Origin: Eretmocerus hayati
Lineage: Eukaryota; Arthropoda; Insecta; Hymenoptera; Aphelinidae
Direction: 5' to 3'
Length of the DNA stretch: 64,000 nt
Assembly (NCBI GenBank): GCA_029851415.1
Contig: CM056742.1
Coordinates: forward strand, 191,995,344-192,059,343
In this document: one piece after another, positions 26,101 through 38,100 of the stretch
Position numbering within the stretch: the stretch's first letter is position 1
Layout of the letters: each line of letters starts with the position of its first letter
Translations under genes and position numbers: made by a program
Notes under the pieces: model-generated
Database searches by the model: none
What the model was told of the DNA's origin: nothing
The model's input: only the letters and a program-made list of their open reading frames with translations

Positions 26101-29100
26101 AGCACAATGGTTCAAGCATGAGGATTGTATGCAATCGGGTGTTAGAATGTAGCAACGAAAGTCAGAATTGGGATATACTTGATGTTCCACCAATGGTTTC
26201 ATCATTTCTTGATGCATTTTTCACAAGATTGCGGCTGCACAGCCCTCTTTCAAACAAATAGTACTCGTGGAGCGTCCAAAGTCTCGGTGGGTAGAAATCG
26301 GTATGATATTTCGAGGGTATTTGTAACATGTTCACAGTGTTTAGAGGTCTGTGCCCCTCGTACCCCGTGCGTGCCTTCCAAAAAGCTGTGTGGTTGGACA
26401 TGTTGTACGCACGTTCTCTTTTTCGTTTTATCCGGTTCCCTGGCTCCTCCGTCAAAGCACATAGCCCTTCAGTAGCTCAATTTCTTCGTTTTCTTGTGGA
26501 GAATACGATAAGTATCCTCCAAAGTGTCTCCGGATCACGCTCCACAAGCTGTGACGTCTGAGGCGAGTCAAAAATTTTTTCCCAAAAATCTGTGACACTC
26601 ACATCTCTACGTGTCACGGTTGAGCACAGTGAGGCACACCCTTCTGCACTAGAAAAATCATAACTTTGGACCATTAGAAATCAGTCTGAGAAGTTACAGA
26701 ATTTGATCAGAAATGCTCCACTCACGAGAGCCTGACAACTTTCAAGAGTCTGACGCTGTGACACGTAAATTCCTCGATTTTGGGGTGTTTTCTCGCACAT
26801 GATTGACTCTAGTATATGCCCACATCCACCAATCAAGCTCTAACTTGTTTACCACTTTCAGGACATTCAAACGAAGGTAGTTTGACAGGTGATACCTGAA
26901 GAAACGTCCTCTAACCAGTTTGGCTCAGCTGTGACAGCAAATGTCAAAAGTTTCAGAGATATCCTCATATATATCTCATGGCTTGCGTATCCGGTAACTC
27001 ACAGCCATTGTATTATTCAAACAACTGGTGGAAGTTCTTTGAATAAATTTTTCCTAGTGTACATGCCGTCGTCAATGAGTCCAATCCGAGCTTTGTATAG
27101 AAAGCCCGAGGAATCTATAGAACGCCCGGGCATTCTATATAATGCCGAGTGATGTGTCCAATTCTTATCGATAAACTCTTGTTTATCGAACAAATTCCCT
27201 GCCTTTGAAGAGGCATTCTATTGATTACCCAGGTATTTTATAGAATGCCCGAGGCTACTTTGGCGATGTGTTCTATTTGAATAAACCATCGCTGATTGAT
27301 TCAAAATTAGCGATCATGTCAGTTGGAATCCAGGTTCCATCATATACGGTGACGCGGTCGCGGGTAAGGATGATTACAATCGCTCTTTTCAGAGTGCTCT
27401 CTACCCCTAGAAAAGCGGTGGTGGCTCCTCTAGCGGTCAAATTAGTATATTGCCAATAACAATTTTTAAAAACAAAGATGAAGGTAACCAATAGTACCGC
27501 TCCCTGCGGATTATTTTTCTCCAAATAATAGAAAAAGTTTCATCGAGATCGGTGCAAAGTTGAGCTCAAAAATTTGCAGATACAATTCAGCAAACTGAAC
27601 AAATCTATCCGCAAATTTTTTAGCTCAATTTTGCACCGATCTCGATGAAACTTTTTTTATAATTTGAAGAAAAATAGTCCGCAAGGAGCGGTACTATTGG
27701 TCTACTCCATCTTTGTTTTTAAAGATTGTCATTGACAATATACCAATTTGACCGCTAGAGGCGCCATCCATCGCTTTTCAAAAGGTAGAGAGCACTCTTA
27801 AGCCACCATCGAAAGGAAGATCGCTGATGGGCTCAAAATTAGCGATCGTGTCAGTTGGAATCCGGGTTCCATCATATCCTCTCCGAGAATCAGAATCGGA
27901 ACATCTCTCGATTCTTCAATTCCTTCTCAAGTGTGAGAGACGTTTATCCTCACATATCGTACCAGAGGCACATTTCCGAAGCAATTCTGAGTAATTTGCG
28001 ACCACCCCCGTCTCAATTGATGCAAAAACTATCGTGTAAGTTGTAATCCCGTATTTGCCGCGAGACTCCGACATGGCTTTAAGCCACCATCGAAAGGAAG
28101 ATCGCTGATTGATTCAAAATTAGCGATTGTGTCAGTTGGAATCCGGGTTCCATCATATACGGTGACGCTTCCACGGGTGAGGATGTTTACAATCGCCCTT
28201 TTAAGCCACCATCGAAAGAAAGAAGAGTAATAACTATGGATGGCATCGGGAATAAAGAGCAAAAGTAATAGACATCCTCCAAGCCGATTCAAAGGATCAT
28301 TCCTGATATTACTGAGGTGAGTGTAACCAACTTGCCCCGATTGAGCAATTTCCTCAACGATTCTGGTTCACTTCACTACTCCGGCCCATCCTAATATTCT
28401 CCAACGTATTTCAACTCATTCTGATGTGGAATTGGAAACAAACTTTAGAATGAGCTAAGATACGTTGGAAAATATTCAGATGGCCAGAGAAGTAAACCAG
28501 AGAAAATGGCTCAATGGGAACAAGTTCGACACATCTACCTTATTACTACTTCTCGAATATTTGGGATTGTTATTGATATTCAACGTGGGGCTGATCAATC
28601 AGGGACTAGAGTTCGATTGCTGCAGGGCTGGCTTATCCGAGATCTGATTCACACAGAGTGGACAACTGGCGATATCGGTTGACGATGTGCCTCTAAACAT
28701 TGACTTTAAGAGAGGCTGAGACCAAGCAATCCAAACCATGGAGTGAAAGAGTCGTGAAGTATGATTGTAAACCCGCAACTAATCCACAAACTGATCACAG
28801 TTTTCCGTAAAAAATAAACATTGTATGAGGAAATCCACAGAACCTTTGACTTTTAGTGTACCATACAGTATTTCAATGAGATCAGTACTTTCACGCCCTG
28901 GAAAACAATTTTTTTATATGGTTTCTATAGTTTCCAGGATGATACTCTATCGATTTTTTATGACACGTGCGTAGTGCTCTTCATGCAAATTGAAGAATCG
29001 TTGAATTTCGTACTTTTTCCGGTGTAACTGGCGCGTCTTTCGAAACTCTTCGGCCTCTGGAGAAAATAACACTGTCCCAAAAAATCTGAAAAAATGCCAT

Positions 29101-32100
29101 CTGACTCTCTAAACCTAATATAATCACACTAGATTGGTCCTAATAGCGACTCAGGTTCGTGGTCAGCACAGGGTTTTTATAAAAAGTGTAACTAACTTTT
29201 TGGAAAATACCCACTCCCTCCACTTTCTCGTATGTAAAAAAATGACGTTCGAGCTAGGATGAATCGGGTGGTGAGAAATTGAAAGGTGAATACACACAAT
29301 CAAAATGCCTCCTCATTGGCAGCGACACATTATTCTGGCCGAAGATCTGTGTCGTTGAACTTGGAACATTTGTCGCGCCCACCGCTTCAAAAAAAAAACA
29401 TAAACCTTTGTTACTCGAATAATTAGCAGACGTCGCTCCCTATTCCTGTACTATTGCCCATTTTACTATGATGAATTACCATGCACTCCAATGGGGTGGC
29501 TAAAACGATTGTTATTTGTGGGAGAAGCTCGGGAAACTTCTTCAGTCCCTGAAAGTTGAGTTTTCCGGTCGAAAAAGATCCACGTAAATGGTCTCAACGA
29601 TTTCTAAACGAAATCGGTATCTCCGGATCAAAAGGTCGTACAGCAATGTCTCTTTTCTCAAAACTCAGAAAGAAATCAGCACAATATGATGCAGAGAAAA
29701 ATGAATCAATATTCGTCGTATTCTCAGCCCAACATGCAGAACAAAGAGCCGATCTCTTATTTTTATGAACAAATGGCTCCAGGACGGGTTTATTATAAAA
29801 AATTGACCAGTATTATTATCGCACATTGCAGTATAGGGTTACAGGTACCAACTAAATTTCCTAGAACGACTTTGGTCGACTAAAAAACTTTGGGCAGCTA
29901 TTGCAAAAAACAATAATTTCGGATAAACAAATTGTACAGCTCGCTTGTTCATGGATGGATTGGCTCAATTTCTATTATGTATATAGAAATTAACGGGAAT
30001 TATATGCTCTAGCAGTGACACATCAATCGGTTGACTCTTCTCAAAATGAAAAAAGTACAATAAAATTTCGTCATTCTTGCTCTTATTGCTAATTTTAGCA
30101 ACTTAGATATAAGATAGGGAGATGAATTTCCCTTGAATATTCAGATAATATCATTGTCTACAAGATGGTACTAGCCAGAACATTCCAAGTATCAAAACAG
30201 AGCCACGAGCAGAATAATAGAAAAAAAATGGAAAATCGCGCAGTATTCGACGAGTGTAAATTTTTTGCACAGGCCAAAAATTGTTCTATCTTATGTTGTC
30301 TTGTTCCACACAATGTCCTGCTTCGGAAAAAATAGAACCATCTCATGGTAGTCATGTCGAAAACGGGTTGTTTTCAGCTAGAAGTACTGGCCAATTGGGT
30401 GACGGGAAATCCTATACGATCAACTAATCACGTTTATCTTCCGTTCTCTGCTCAACCAACAAGACTGCCTTCGTATCTAAGTTGTTGTAAATCTAATGTT
30501 CACAACCCACACGGTGGTCAATTTAATTTTGTACTACATGCCGCCCACAATGATTGATTGTTGAAATCGCCTCAAACAAATACTTATTGACCTATCTTTA
30601 CCTGCGGTTGATGAGTTCATGATGACATGATTCCCTGAATTTGAATGATTTTCATGAACCAAAAGTTGTTTGATTAACTTATAAGATTCTGCTTCTTAGG
30701 CAAGGAATTTGAAAAATACCTCCCCCTTGTCATGGGCACGGTCATGCAAACTGCCGCCATGAAACCGGAGGTCGCATTACTTGATAATGAAGATATGGAG
30801 GATGTCGAAGGTGATGTAGACTGGCAATTCGTGTCTCTTGGAGAACAACAAAATTTTGGCATTAAGACGGCAGGATTAGAGGATAAAGCTTCAGCGTGTG
30901 AAATGCTTGTTTGTTATGCCCGAGAGCTGAAAGATGGCTTTGCTGATTATGCTGAAGAAGTTGTGAGGCTAATGGTCCCCATGTTGAAATTCTACTTCCA
31001 CGATGGGGTCAGGACGGCCGCTGCTGAAAGCTTGCCTTGTTTACTAGACTGTGCCAAAATCAAAGGTAAGATAGATTCTTAACACGAAGCCGTAGTGTGC
31101 CGCCATCGTAAATAGCCTAGAGCGGTGTACCGGAATCCGTTCTGCAGGCATCTCAATTTTTTTCAAATCAAATCGAATGGAATTTTGTATGCGTTGATAG
31201 AATGCATGTCAGAATTGCGCTATAGAGAGAAGTTCCACAAAAATGAAGATAGAAATTTGAAATCGTGGCAGACTCCGCTTTCGCCCTAATAAGACAAGAG
31301 TGGTCCAATAATGCGATTCGGCTTCTTGCGTCACAGTGGTAACCAGTACCTCCCTTTCGTCTAGATGGAACAATTATCAAGAAACTTTCGAGATACCTGA
31401 GAGAAATGATCGAACGGTCGCTTTTTGTTCTACCAATCCACTGATTATTACTCATTTGAAATGATCTTTATTGAGTCTATTGTAGGGACTGCCACCGGGA
31501 ATCATCGTGAGTTCGATGATCGGGTGCCACATAGAGGTGGACGCTGACGATGACCGTGTCTAGGTGATGGGCTAGGGAACGCAAACCGCTGTGAACCTAT
31601 CCCGCCAAATTGGGCCAAAGTATGCTCGTGTCAGACCGGGAAATGCTCGAAATCCTCGCATAAGTCCCAAAATTCTGGCCAGGTCTCCTCTTTGAAGAAA
31701 TTGCCCTCGAAGTAACCCTATTCCAATTCTACCACATACTTTCTCCCTGCTCTTACAGGAATGCCCAGGTTTCCGCAAATTCAGCTGCTGGAGGGACGCA
31801 CGTGGGCTCAATTTAACGCTGTAATTTTGGCCAACCACGGTAAACCCGGTGTTCGCTCACGAGGAGCTAATGGATGCGATGGGGTGGAGAAATAAACACT
31901 CACAAAATACAGAGGGTTCTGCTTGACAGTACTTTAATAGATTTTTAAAGATTTGGCTCATTGCGCGAGCCGTACGAAAGCGCATGTGTGCGCTGCGACG
32001 GTCAAACTAAGAAGAAGGGAGTGCGCGCGAGGCTCCGAATTCTTGCAGCGGAACTCTCGCGACGCGCCATTCAGGGCCGTATCAACTGAATTTACACAGA

Positions 32101-35100
32101 TGATGAATGATTCTAGTTAAACAAAAATTCGCCGAGCGCACAGTTAGAAGTATCATAATTTTCAATAATCAGAAGCATATATATAATGATAGAACTATGA
32201 ATCGGAACACCCGGGATAATTGCGTTGAAGAATGAATATGCCGCTAAAAAATTAGCAGAATGCTTTCTCTTAGCAAAATAGTATCAGATGGTCACTCGAA
32301 CTAATGATCAATTCGGGAAACTGATCTCATTCCAAAATCATGAATGGAATCCCCACAAAATAGTTCCATTTTCCCTCTGGTCAATCCACTTCATTCTCAC
32401 TTCATATCATACACATTAGGGTGACACTTATTTCCCGACCCCCCCCCCCCCCCCCCCCCCGGGATGCTTCGCGCACGTGCGGATATTTCAATTTCAAGAT
32501 AAAACTAGATCGATAAAATATTTTTCAGATTTTTAAAGGTAGCCTATATAGTGCCCATTTTGACATACATTTTCGATTTTTTTGCAGTTTTGAGACGTTT
32601 TTCAACAAAATTCGTCAGCCTTACATGGCAAGCACTTGCAATACAAGTACAATGAAGCAAACCGAGCTGAATGACATTGATCGGGATGGTCTTAGGAAAC
32701 TTTCAACGCACGAAGCGGTTAGTTTGAGTGGAATTCAAGGGCCAGAACGGGGCCAGAACGGCAGAAATACAGTCCTAAAATCACTTTTTATCGCAGTTTT
32801 CGGGTTCTCCTGCGCATGCGTGATTTTCTACGGTTCTGATAATATTTTCAATCGATAGCCCGTGCGATTTCCTTCAAAATGACCACTGCCAAAAGTCGAT
32901 TCGATGCAATGGGACCGGAGTAGTGAATCGTTTCGGATGAGGTGAAGTCCAAGATGGAAATCCGTGCAAATTGGTCGGGATCGCCTGCGATGCTTTTGAT
33001 TTTGTCCAGCGTGTTTCTCGGGTTTCCCTACGTCGAATCGACTTCACCAAGGGTGTCATTTTAAAGGAAATAGTCGGAGCTATCGAAATTAGTAGATTGC
33101 GGCGTGTTAAGTGGGTGATGAGTAACAATATAATTACGCTAAACAGTTGAAAATACTTTTCCATTTGATTGAAAACTATCAAATGTTCAATGTCCCTTAA
33201 CTCACCATCAAATTACCACTCCGTAGCCTACTCACTTCGATAGCTCGGTCAATTTCCTCCAAAATGGCCTCTTGGCGAAGTCGATTGGACGCAGGGAAAC
33301 CCGAGAAACATTCTGGACAAAATCAAAAGCATTGCAGGTGATCCCGACCAATTTGCACGGATTTCCATCTTGGACTTCACCTCATCCAAAACGATTCACT
33401 ACTCCGGTCCCATTGCATCGAATCTACTTTTGGCAGTGGTCATTTTGAAGGAAATCGCACGGGCTATCGATTGAAAATATTATCAAAACCGTAGATAATC
33501 ACGCATGCGCAGGAGAACCCGAAAACTGCGATAAAAGTGATTTTAGGACTGTATTTCTGCCGTTCTGGCCCCGTTCTGGCCCTTGAATTCCACTCAAACT
33601 AACCGCTTCGTGCGTTGAAAGTTTCCTAAGACCATCCCAATCAATGTTATTCAGCTCGGTTTGCTTCATTCTACTTGTATTGCAAGTGCTTGCCATGTAA
33701 GGCTGACGAATTTTGTCGAAAAACGTCTCAAAACTGCAAAAAAATCGATAATGTATGTCAAAATGGGCACTATATATGCTACTTTTAAAAATCTGAAAAA
33801 TATTTTATCGATCTAGTTTTATATACGAGTTGAATATTTGGTCTCGTCGATCTTGAAGGACGTTGGGGAACTAAATAAATTTCCAAAATTTCATGATGGA
33901 AATTTTATTGCAACGTTTCGTCCACTAGGTTTTGTGGACCTCATCAAGCTTCAGGTTTGTTATTCTTTAGATCGTCATGATATTTTTTGAACGATCTTGT
34001 AATAGAGCACAGACATAACGTCTAGCTCCTGTCAATACAAGTAAATAGAGTGAGTCACTCTATTATTGGACTCACTCTATTTACTTGTATTGACAGGAGC
34101 TAGACGTTATGTCTGTGCTCAATTATAAGATCGTTCAAAAAATATCATGACGATCTAAAGAATAACAAACCCGAAGCCTGATGAGGTCCACAAAACCTAG
34201 TAGACGAAACGTTGCAATAAAATTTCCATCATGAAAATTTGGGAATTTATTTAGTTCCCCACCGTCCTTCAAGATCGACGAGACCAAATATTCAACTCGT
34301 ATATTAACCATCAAGGACGAAAAAATCTACCAAAATCACTTATGATCTGGTTTTATCTTGAAATTGAAATATTCGCACGTGCGCGAAGGATCCAGGGAGG
34401 TCGGGAAATAAGTGTCACCCTAATACACATATATAACATACCAAAACAACCGTTTGGTTGAGGCGGAGTTTTGATACAGTTGGTATAGACGATGAAAATG
34501 GATTTCTTTAAGGAAATTTTGATTTTTGAAAGGAAAATTGGATTTTAATCGGATTTAAACGTAGTTGATTCAAATTCAATTTCAACCAATTGATGTAGAA
34601 TGGTGGAAAAGCATCTCTCTAGTTTATTCAAAGGTGGATAGATAAGTTGTTACGGGAGATCCGAGCAAAAACTGAATTTTAGTTGAAATTTTTCATCATG
34701 TTTTGAGTTCACTTTTTACAAGATTCCCTTTTAGAGGAATTCAGATGACCTGACTAGGTTCTTTGTGCAAGATATATCGTCTGGTTGAAGCGAAATTCAA
34801 ATATAGTTGGTGTAAAGATGATAAAAGTGGAATCTTTTGAAAAATTTTGTATTTTCCCAGATTAAATTCGATTTTGACTGTATTAAAAGAAAAAATTCGG
34901 TATCAACCAATCGATTTTGAATGACGAAAAAGTATCAACTTAGTTTATCAAAATTTAAATGGATTAGTTTTGAGGGGGGGGGGGATATGAGGAACCTATG
35001 AATATTGGTAAAGAGAATATTCATATATTTTGAGTTATTTCTTTGAGGAATTTGGGCTGTGCTATCTAAATTGATCTTCTTTTGGCGAAGTCTAGAATTT

Positions 35101-38100
35101 AGTTGAAACGGAATTTCGATACAATTGTTCTCAGTTTTTGTTGAAAATTCTCGTTTTTCCTAAAAACGCACGTCTATGGAGATTAAATGGAATTTCGGTA
35201 TTAACCAATAGATAGATTGAGCCAGAAAAAAATTATAGCCTAGCCTAAGTAACAAATTGGGGTAAGACAAAGTTAGAAAGAGATACTTCACTATGAAAGT
35301 AGAAAATTTTGGCGATAACACCTCAAAAAACGTCTAAATCAAATACTGTTTGCGAAAACGAGAATGATTTTCGGCAAAAAATCCTGAGTAACTGGGTACA
35401 CCTGGTGTTCCAGGGTGACACTCTGATCGTCGAACCACGTTCATCGTCATCCTTGAGGAAGTAAACAACTCCGCGAGCAGACGTCAGTTTTGAATGCACC
35501 AGTGGCAGCGGGAGGGACGAGGAACGATGCGCATGCTTGCCCTCCAACTTCTTTTCTCTCCTTCTTCACCGACCGCCGGCCCATATGTTTATATACAGGG
35601 CCTCCTTTAGGTGTTATTTTATTCTTCACCACAAATATCCCGGGTTTTTGACAATGCTCGTGGTTGGCCAAATATAGAGCTTCAAGTTGAGCTCGCGTGC
35701 GTTCCTTCAGCAGCTAAATTCGCGGATATCTGGGCATTTTTGTAAGTGCAGGGTGGGAGGAGTGGGGGGTGGTGTAGGGCTACTTCGAGGGCAACTTTCT
35801 CCAACAGGTCACCTGCCCAAAATTCGGGACTTGCACGAGCATTTCAAGCATGTTCCGGCGTACCACGAGCATATTTTGGCCCAATTTGGGTGACCGGGTT
35901 CACAGGGGTGGAATGCGAAGGGTGGTAGGTATTGTTGGATGTGGCTCTTAGGTAAAGCATTTAAAACGACCATGCTTCATCCACCTTGTCTTCGAGATAG
36001 GGGGTGTGGGTTATTCTAGTCAGGTGAGGGGGGTTTCAATTGGTTTTTCGGTGTGGTACAATAGTTCTTATACGTCCACCTTTGTCCTGGTCCTTTTTTC
36101 CATGTTCGCATCGTTCAAGGTTCCACGTAAGTCATGTATGTTTGAAAATAAAATTTGCAAGTTACACGGTTCATGGTTGTTTCCACTTATAAACTCTTAG
36201 TAACATATGGGAAAACTCACGAATTGGGCGATTCGGACCAATAGGCCCATTCCGTATTGGGAGAAGAACAAATTATCTCGAAACTGGTTCAAAGCCGCTC
36301 AGTCCGCCCATTGACAAAGTTGGTGAGCGATTTGAGATCTCTTAGCCTGACAAACCACATCAAAATTCGCCTTGATCCAGTATCAATTGATTTTGGCAGG
36401 GTTTCTTTACAAACATTTCTATCCAAATCAGTAGCAGATCCAGGGACCGATCTGGGGGGGAGGGGGGGGGTTGGGTCTCACGCGTCCTCCTGAGTTCTTC
36501 GTGCAAATTTTTTTTCTTTGGGAACGTGATCGCCCCTAACGGCCCCCAGGGTCCGCGCCTGCATCGAAATCGGTGCCAAATCAAGTATTGAATGTTGCAG
36601 GAATGTTATCTAAATAATTCTGAAAATAGTTGGGAACATTCCTGCATTTCCATGATCTCAATTATTTACCGATCTCGATGGGGTCCATGAAGTTAGCGGA
36701 CAAGCCAAGAATCCCGTTAAACTCGATATTGCAATCGTTTGTTATAGCAAAACTGAGTATTTTATCATCAGTGACATTGGTTTGTTAGATTCTTGGTTTT
36801 TGAGTCAGTCGCGAAAAAAGTTTGGCTACAGCGGACGAGCTCGAATCTTCATTTCCTTACCATCTAATGCCTTTAAAAATATTCTGTAAAGAGGGATCGA
36901 AGCAAAATCGTTTGTTGAAGCAGCGGTCATGACCAGAGCCAAAATTTTTTCAATACTCGTAAAGAGCTTTGCGATTCGCTGAAAATTATTCAAATTCGCC
37001 GCGCAAGCAGTGGTGGGAGAAAGTATACTTGTCCAATACTCGTGTCAGGGCCGTACCGCGTAATTGACACCCCACACCCGGACCCCGCACCGCATGCCTC
37101 AGCGGCCATGGTCCTTATTCCTGGCGCGTTGTCACGTGCATGGCGCGCATTAAACTTGAGAAAAATTAATTGATTGAAATAATTCTTTAAAAAATCGTTT
37201 CGAACATGATGGATGCGATCAAGTGGTAAGAGAGAGAAAATTACACCGTATCAAGGGTTTAGTAAATCAATAAACAGACATGTTTCAATGATCTTTGCGT
37301 TATTGGCGGTATGTAAGGAATGGAATCCTGGGAATCGTTAACATTTAGCAGTAAAAAATGTGTTTTTTCCTTATTTTAACCAGCATTGTCGATCACTATC
37401 GCCAAGACAGTTGTATCTTTTGTACAGTAAACACGTCCAGTTTGAGCGAAGTGTTGCTTTTTCGTCTAGCATTGTTGATAATTATCATTTAAGGATTCTA
37501 TATCTTATACATTGGAGCGTTTCTAATTCGGGAACTCTCAATTCCAATACAATCTGCCGATGTCGGAAGTTGAAAGAAGTTAAGGTAAATGCACCCAACT
37601 TGCCTATGTACCCAACTTGCTCCCATATGCCGATCTGAGGAAATTAGCGCTTCGGATTGGTCTAGAATGATTCCGGCGTTTTTTCCAGTAGATATACAAC
37701 AGTTTCTACACTTCTGAATTCTTTCCGTTAGTAACTCAAAGCCATACCAAATAAAATCAGCGCAACCATTTGCAACGCACCTCAACTCATTTTATTGGTT
37801 TTCGTCAAAACTTGGAAGTGCTCTTAGCAAAATTTCGAAATTCTATCTCTAAGAAGTTTTACGAGCATATTGCTAATAAGAAAGTGCAGTGAGCTTTAGA
37901 TTTCCCGGATGACCTTTTCTCCGATTCTTTCTCCAATCCATGAAAATCCACTCATGAGCTATGAAAAAATATGATAGAAGTCAAGCAACAACACTACACG
38001 GAGATTTCGAATTATGTCCGATCTCGTTATTACAATGAGCCGTTCAACAGTAGCTGTTAAGGTACCGTCAACAGGGGTAACTTTGGAACAACCCCTGAAA

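Larger units (their letters stand above)
32419..34420. mobile_element. 2.0-kb palindromic foldback element with TA duplication
   Basis: GGGTGACACTTATTTCCCGA at 32419 mirrors the end at 34420, and TA lies on both sides (32417-32418, 34421-34422). Inner arms 32869-33030 and 33287-33460 are near-perfect complements around a centre near 33165. The right arm is 520 bp longer because another sequence has inserted at 33823-34343. A run of 22 C at 32439-32460 is present only in the left arm. Mirrored ORFs at 32625-32858 and 33499-33696 are arm copies of each other, not independent evidence of coding. Confidence 0.87.

Noticed and set aside
32625..33696. Paired ORFs of 77 and 65 residues with the same start
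   Set aside because: They are mirror copies in the arms of the 32419-34420 foldback, with no domain and no independent support.
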